From positions 1-23,016 of the IMG/VR virus record IMGVR_UViG_3300021341_000058: 23,016 nucleotides of DNA; one strand, given 5' to 3'. Position numbers and translations under genes: made by a program. Shown one piece after another: positions 21,346-23,016 of this stretch. The stretch is from a virus. Under the pieces are notes generated by a model that saw nothing but the letters and a program-made list of their open reading frames with translations, was not told where the DNA came from and ran no database searches. The number at the start of each line of letters is the position of its first letter. The first letter of the stretch is position 1.

Positions 21346-23016
21346 ATGGACACGATGATCGAACTGCCTGCCATGCGCCGGTCGGCGGAGCTTGCGCCGA
21401 ACACGGCCGACGCCGACAGCCGCACCGTCGAGGTGGTCTGGTCGGCCGGGGCGCGCGTCCGCCGCGCCACCTTCTTCGGGGAACCCTATGACGAGGAACT
21501 GAGCCTCGACCCGGCCCATGTTCGGCTCGACCGGCTGAACGCGGGCGCGCCGTTCCTGAAGGTGCACGAGCTCGACACGCTCGACGCGGTGATCGGCTCG
21601 GTCGTGCCGGGTTCGGCGCGGATCGAGAACGGACGCGGCATCGCGCTGGTCCGGATCAGCGAGCGTGCCGATGTCGAGCCGATCTGGCGCGACATCCAGG
21701 CCGGGCACATCCGCGCGGTCTCCATCGGCTACCAGGTCCACCGCTTCGAGGTCTCGAAACCCGAGGCCGCGCGCGAACTCTGGCGGGCGGTGGACTGGAC
21801 GCCGTTCGAGGTGTCCGCCGTCGCGGTCGGCGCCGACCCCGCCGCCGGTTTCCGCGCCCAGCATCCCCTTCACGACTGCGTCCTTCACCGCCGGGACGCC
21901 CCCACACCGCAAGGAGCATCCCCGATGACGGACAAGACCCAGACCCCGGCGAGCGACGCCGCACCCCCCACCACCCCCCAGCCGACCGTGCCGGTCGAAA
22001 CCGAGGACACGACCATGACCGAGCCGAAAGCGGCTGCGCCCGACCCGAAGGTCGCCGCCAGCGAGACGCGCAGCCAGCCGAAGACGCAGGCAACTCCCGC
22101 GCCCGACACCGAAGCGGTTGCCATCCGTGCCCGCGAGGCCGAGCGCGACCGCGTCTCCACCATCTACGATCTCGCGGGCCGCCTGAACCTCGAGCGCGGC
22201 TTCGCCGAGGATCTGGTGAAGCGCGGCGTCAGCGTGGACGAAGCCCGCCGCCTGATCCTCGACCAGGTCGCGGCGAAGTCGGACGAGACCCGGACCTTCC
22301 CGCATGTCTCCGTGCCCCTCGGCGGCCGTGACGAGCGCATCACCCGCCGCGATGCCGTGGCGAACGCGCTGCTGCACCGCTACAGCCCGACGCTCTTCCA
22401 GCTGGAGGACGCTGCGCGCCAGTACCGCGGCATGACCCTGCTGGAACTGGCCCGCGAGAGCCTCGGCAATGCCGGGGTGAACACGCGAGGCCTCTCGCGC
22501 GACGAGGTGGCGACGCGGGCGCTGCACTCGACCTCGGACTTCCCCGAGATCCTGTCGGCGGTCACCAACAAGACCCTGCGGCAGGCCTACGAGGCCTATC
22601 CCCGCACCTTCATGCTGTTCTGCCGCCAGGTGCTCGCCACCGATTTCAAGGCCATGCACCGGGTCCAGCTGGGAGAGGCCCCGCAGCTGCTCGAAGTCGG
22701 CGAGAGCGGGGAGTTCAAGCGCGGTACGCTGGGCGAGAGCAAGGAGAGCTACAAGGTCAAGACCTATGGCCGGGTGGTCGCGATCACGCGCCAGACGCTG
22801 ATCAACGACGACCTCGACGCCTTCACGCGGATCCCGGCGATGTACGGCAACTCCATCGCGCAGCTGGAGTCGGACGTGGTCTGGAGCATCATCACCGCCA
22901 ACCCGGCGATGGCCGACGGCAACGCGCTGTTCCACACGACCCACAAGAACCTCGCGGGCACCGGCGCAGCCCTTGCGGTCGAGGCGGTCGGCGCGGCCCG
23001 CGCCGCGATGGCCCAG
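21346..23016 (+). CDS. Prohead protease / scaffold / major capsid fusion (3' end outside window)
   Basis: An open frame of 557 codons runs to the window edge with no stop, so it is partial. Residues 1-185 are an HK97-type prohead serine protease: LKVHELD with His74, HIRAVSIGY with Ser126, and WTPFEVSAVAVG with Glu155, the usual triad arrangement. Residues about 186-255 are a Pro/Ala/Thr-rich linker. Residues 256-300 (IRAREAERDRVSTIYDLAGR) are helical like a scaffold. From about 330 on it resembles a major capsid protein (DFPEILSAVTNKTLRQAYEA; YGRVVAITRQTLINDD). Such fusions are known in alphaproteobacterial phages. The protease should cut itself and the scaffold from the shell during maturation. 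AGGA lies 9 nt before the ATG at 21346. Confidence 0.92.
   Translation, partial: MDTMIELPAMRRSAELAPNTADADSRTVEVVWSAGARVRRATFFGEPYDEELSLDPAHVRLDRLNAGAPFLKVHELDTLDAVIGSVVPGSARIENGRGIALVRISERADVEPIWRDIQAGHIRAVSIGYQVHRFEVSKPEAARELWRAVDWTPFEVSAVAVGADPAAGFRAQHPLHDCVLHRRDAPTPQGASPMTDKTQTPASDAAPPTTPQPTVPVETEDTTMTEPKAAAPDPKVAASETRSQPKTQATPAPDTEAVAIRAREAERDRVSTIYDLAGRLNLERGFAEDLVKRGVSVDEARRLILDQVAAKSDETRTFPHVSVPLGGRDERITRRDAVANALLHRYSPTLFQLEDAARQYRGMTLLELARESLGNAGVNTRGLSRDEVATRALHSTSDFPEILSAVTNKTLRQAYEAYPRTFMLFCRQVLATDFKAMHRVQLGEAPQLLEVGESGEFKRGTLGESKESYKVKTYGRVVAITRQTLINDDLDAFTRIPAMYGNSIAQLESDVVWSIITANPAMADGNALFHTTHKNLAGTGAALAVEAVGAARAAMAQ
21911..21927 (+). promoter_or_regulatory. Internal ribosome binding site and start in the protease-capsid fusion
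   Basis: AAGGAG (21911-21916) lies 8 nt before an in-frame ATG (21925-21927, codon 194), exactly at the protease/linker boundary. This is a stronger site than that of the full gene. It could yield a separate scaffold-capsid product lacking the protease, like the nested scaffold of lambda C/Nu3. Confidence 0.55.

Overview
The window is about 23 kb of a tailed-phage genome, most likely a prophage, in a GC-rich host. The coding style (third positions mostly G or C, GC around two thirds in sampled lines) and the gene families (DUF2924, DUF3489, DUF6362-like, GpA-type terminase, lambda-type portal, protease/capsid fusion) point to an alphaproteobacterium, probably in the Rhodobacteraceae. That assignment rests on remembered family distribution, not on a search. 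No rRNA, tRNA, CRISPR array or insertion sequence was seen.

Layout. Positions 1-6654 are a leftward early operon. It runs from a sigma-like factor (6043-6654) through a small protein, a Sak4-like AAA ATPase, a possible ssDNA-binding partner, an SF2 helicase, two small proteins and a serine recombinase (378-1703) to a ParB-like HTH protein (1-381). Most junctions are 4-bp ATGA or GTGA overlaps, so integrase and recombination genes appear translationally coupled. Positions 6754-9137 hold a separate leftward two-gene cassette with its own terminator. I cannot assign a function to either protein, and the upstream gene is clearly poorer in GC than the rest of the phage. This is the best candidate for an undescribed cargo system.

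Positions 9138-9362 are the control region between divergent units. Rightward from there come a possible 25-codon leader peptide, a DUF6511-like protein, a Cas4/AddB-like PD-(D/E)XK nuclease, a P4/D5-type primase-helicase, a RuvC-like resolvase whose 5' end is built on inverted 9-bp iterons (possible origin), small proteins, a DUF6362-like HTH protein, a roughly 415-bp stretch rich in palindromes, a ParB-methyltransferase fusion and a small membrane protein. A leftward pair (15946-16833) interrupts this. Then the late packaging and head module runs rightward from 16945: small and large terminase, gpW-like joiner, portal, and a prohead protease/scaffold/major capsid fusion that runs off the window end.

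How it works together (inference). The leftward genes supply integration, recombination and possibly an alternative sigma factor. The rightward genes supply replication, DNA processing and modification, then packaging and head assembly. Lysis, tail and CI/Cro-type repressor genes are not visible here.
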